The notes beneath the pieces are model-generated. The model ran no database searches. It saw only the letters and a list, made by a program, of their open reading frames with translations, and was not told the DNA's origin. From the NCBI GenBank assembly GCA_950295325.1, contig OX485804.1, forward strand, positions 35,028,001 to 35,092,000: 64,000 nucleotides of DNA. Direction: 5' to 3'. The stretch's first letter is position 1, and the number at the start of each line of letters is the position of its first letter. Shown here piece after piece: positions 62,501 through 64,000 of this stretch. The stretch is from Polytrichum commune. Its lineage: Eukaryota > Streptophyta > Polytrichopsida > Polytrichales > Polytrichaceae. The position numbers and the translations under genes were made by a program.

Positions 62501-64000
62501 ATTGTCCAAAAATCATAGCCAAAAACCCATAATGGGCAGAGGGAGATTTCAAGGGCATTATTCCCCATAGCTACCGGGAGCCACCAAAGCATGGCTAAGT
62601 TGCCAAGTAATCTTATGATACAAGGTGATTTAAATGTGAATTCCAAATATCTCATTAAAAATCTACAAGTGGTGAGATATTAAGTCTTGTAAACCCAACA
62701 AAATGAAAGGGGAGTTCAGTCTTATGCATGTGTTGAAAGGATTACTAAAAGCTATTGGCCTAAGTTAGGGTAAATGGGTCTTAATTGGCTTGTTTTCTTA
62801 ATCGCACCGTCATATTTGATTGGTATGTGGTTCAGTGAGGATCAAAGAGAAAACATCATAAAGACACATGTTTAAAAGAGTTTGGATTACATCTTCAACT
62901 ATTAATAACGTCTCTTTAAGTTGCCCCCCACCAACATTATCCAAGGTGAAAACGTAGTCAACTATATTGTAGCATGTGTTGTTCTTTTTGGAGATAATTT
63001 GACCCCGTAACTAGCATCAGTGGCTCCCAGACTATGACAAAGGGACAAATTTGTGATGAGTTAACCACAAATTTATGGGGCTTCAGTTTTGATCAAACTT
63101 CTGGTAATGTTGGTGGGTCCCAAGTCAACGAGGTGGCCGTTCTATTTGGGTTATTTGTAGTTTGCGAAACTTCAAAACTATTCATAAATTAAATAAACAA
63201 CAACCAATAAGCTTGTAACACTAAATAGGACGTGCCATGTAAATTAGAGTGGTCTATGTGATTTGTCAAGTACCACCAAGTGTTGTGTGACACCCTCACA
63301 AGTTTTTCCCCAGTGATTGCATGACATCTAAGGTAGATCAATGATGAAAAAGGGAGTGTGGGTTGCACTAAGTCGTGTAGTTGCATGTCATTTATCTTCC
63401 CTTAATAATTCATCACTTCTTGTATGTCTTTGGTTGTTCTTGGAACACACTATCATAAAATATGAAACTCGGTATAACTTACTTGAACTTGATATAAGAT
63501 AGACTGTGCTAAAACCAACACCCTAAAATCATACACAAAATGTAGATTTTGAAATGTCCAACACCTTACCATCATGCTCCCATGTTGATCTTGAACCATT
63601 TGTTTTTGCATTTATGATCCATATGATACATATTTTAATGCGTCAGATTCCCCTCTCAATTGTTTATAGGTTTTGTATAATACCTTTTAGTTTTAATAAT
63701 AGGATATATGGCCAACATTTAATGTGATGGTTTAAGGACTATCGAACTCATATGAGGGCAAAAACCCATTAAAGTGCAACCAAGAGAGAGAGAGCTCAAA
63801 ATACCTATGAGCATTGAGCATGCCTTTAATTCAATGTACTTCCGTTGCTAGAATGAAAGGGGTTCAATGTACTTTGGTCGATAGAATGAAAGGGGTGTAG
63901 TACAAATTGGATCGTGTGTTGATTACCAAGAGTATATGAAACCATGGACCACAATGAATGCCTTGGAACTTTCTTCCTTCTCCATCTATCTTTTGGGGCC
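59591..64000. other. Gene-free AT-rich interval
   Basis: No frame with recognisable domains. About 59950-60200 is an inverted, diverged relative of about 3280-3560 (both carry a CTAAAT...ATTTAGTGTCA palindrome and GATGAAACATCATCATGGATG-like sequence). A partial dispersed-repeat copy lies at about 62790-62925 in minus orientation. Confidence 0.5.
62790..62925 (-). repeat. Dispersed repeat family, partial copy F (-)
   Basis: ATTTGATTGGTATGTGGTTC, GTGAGGATCAAAGA and ACACATGTTTAAAAGAG.TTGGA match copies D and 56.8 kb. Confidence 0.55.

Noticed and set aside
1-64000. CRISPR arrays, operons, bacterial-type genes or organellar insertions
   Set aside because: No spaced direct-repeat array, no closely packed unspliced gene cluster and no chloroplast or mitochondrial gene sequence was seen.

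Overview
The window is nuclear DNA of a land plant. Two genes are clear and both belong to plant families: a spliced NARROW LEAF 1 (NAL1)-type trypsin-fold protease gene on the minus strand, and an intronless copper-transporting P1B-ATPase (RAN1/HMA7-HMA5 type) on the minus strand. The rest is AT-rich, long and gene-poor. It is packed with decayed transposons: terminal-inverted-repeat elements with visible target-site duplications, a CACTA-type foldback, a dead hAT-like transposase, a gag/LTR fragment with an initiator-tRNA-Met primer site, and a SINE-like Pol III unit. The species cannot be read from the sequence. An intronless copper ATPase that mixes features of the two angiosperm clades hints at a non-flowering lineage, but this is only inference.

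Layout. 1-7.8 kb: intergenic, with the end of a TIR element, copies of a dispersed repeat, a SINE-like unit and a long inverted repeat at 5.44-5.77 kb. 7.87-11.91 kb: five coding exons of the NAL1-like gene. They close in frame across four GT-AG introns and give 577 residues. The initiator exon is not resolved. A GC-rich, microsatellite-laden block at 14.2-15.0 kb is probably its promoter and leader exon. 15-52 kb: about 37 kb without a convincing host gene. It holds a tandem duplication (15.1-15.5 kb), a hAT-like MITE with an 8-bp target duplication (15.65-16.23 kb), CACTA-type foldbacks (17.1-17.3 and 34.36-34.68 kb), a truncated LTR/gag unit (17.7-18.5 kb), two copies in opposite orientation of a 0.5-kb Harbinger-like MITE (19.2 and 38.3 kb), a hAT-like transposase relic (36.8-38.2 kb) and a nested set of elements beside a decayed SWIM-finger reading frame (44.2-48.4 kb). 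52.5-55.5 kb: the copper ATPase. 55.56-56.75 kb: its GC-rich upstream region with an internal tandem duplication. 57-64 kb: gene-free, with one foldback element at 59.15-59.59 kb.

The two genes show no functional link. The NAL1-like protein belongs to a family that controls leaf shape and vascular or auxin-related growth. The ATPase should load copper into endomembrane compartments or export it. Both genes are transcribed from the minus strand and both have a GC-rich, simple-repeat 5' region that stands out from the AT-rich, repeat-filled surroundings. No CRISPR array, rRNA gene or intact canonical tRNA gene was seen, and nothing bacterial or organellar.
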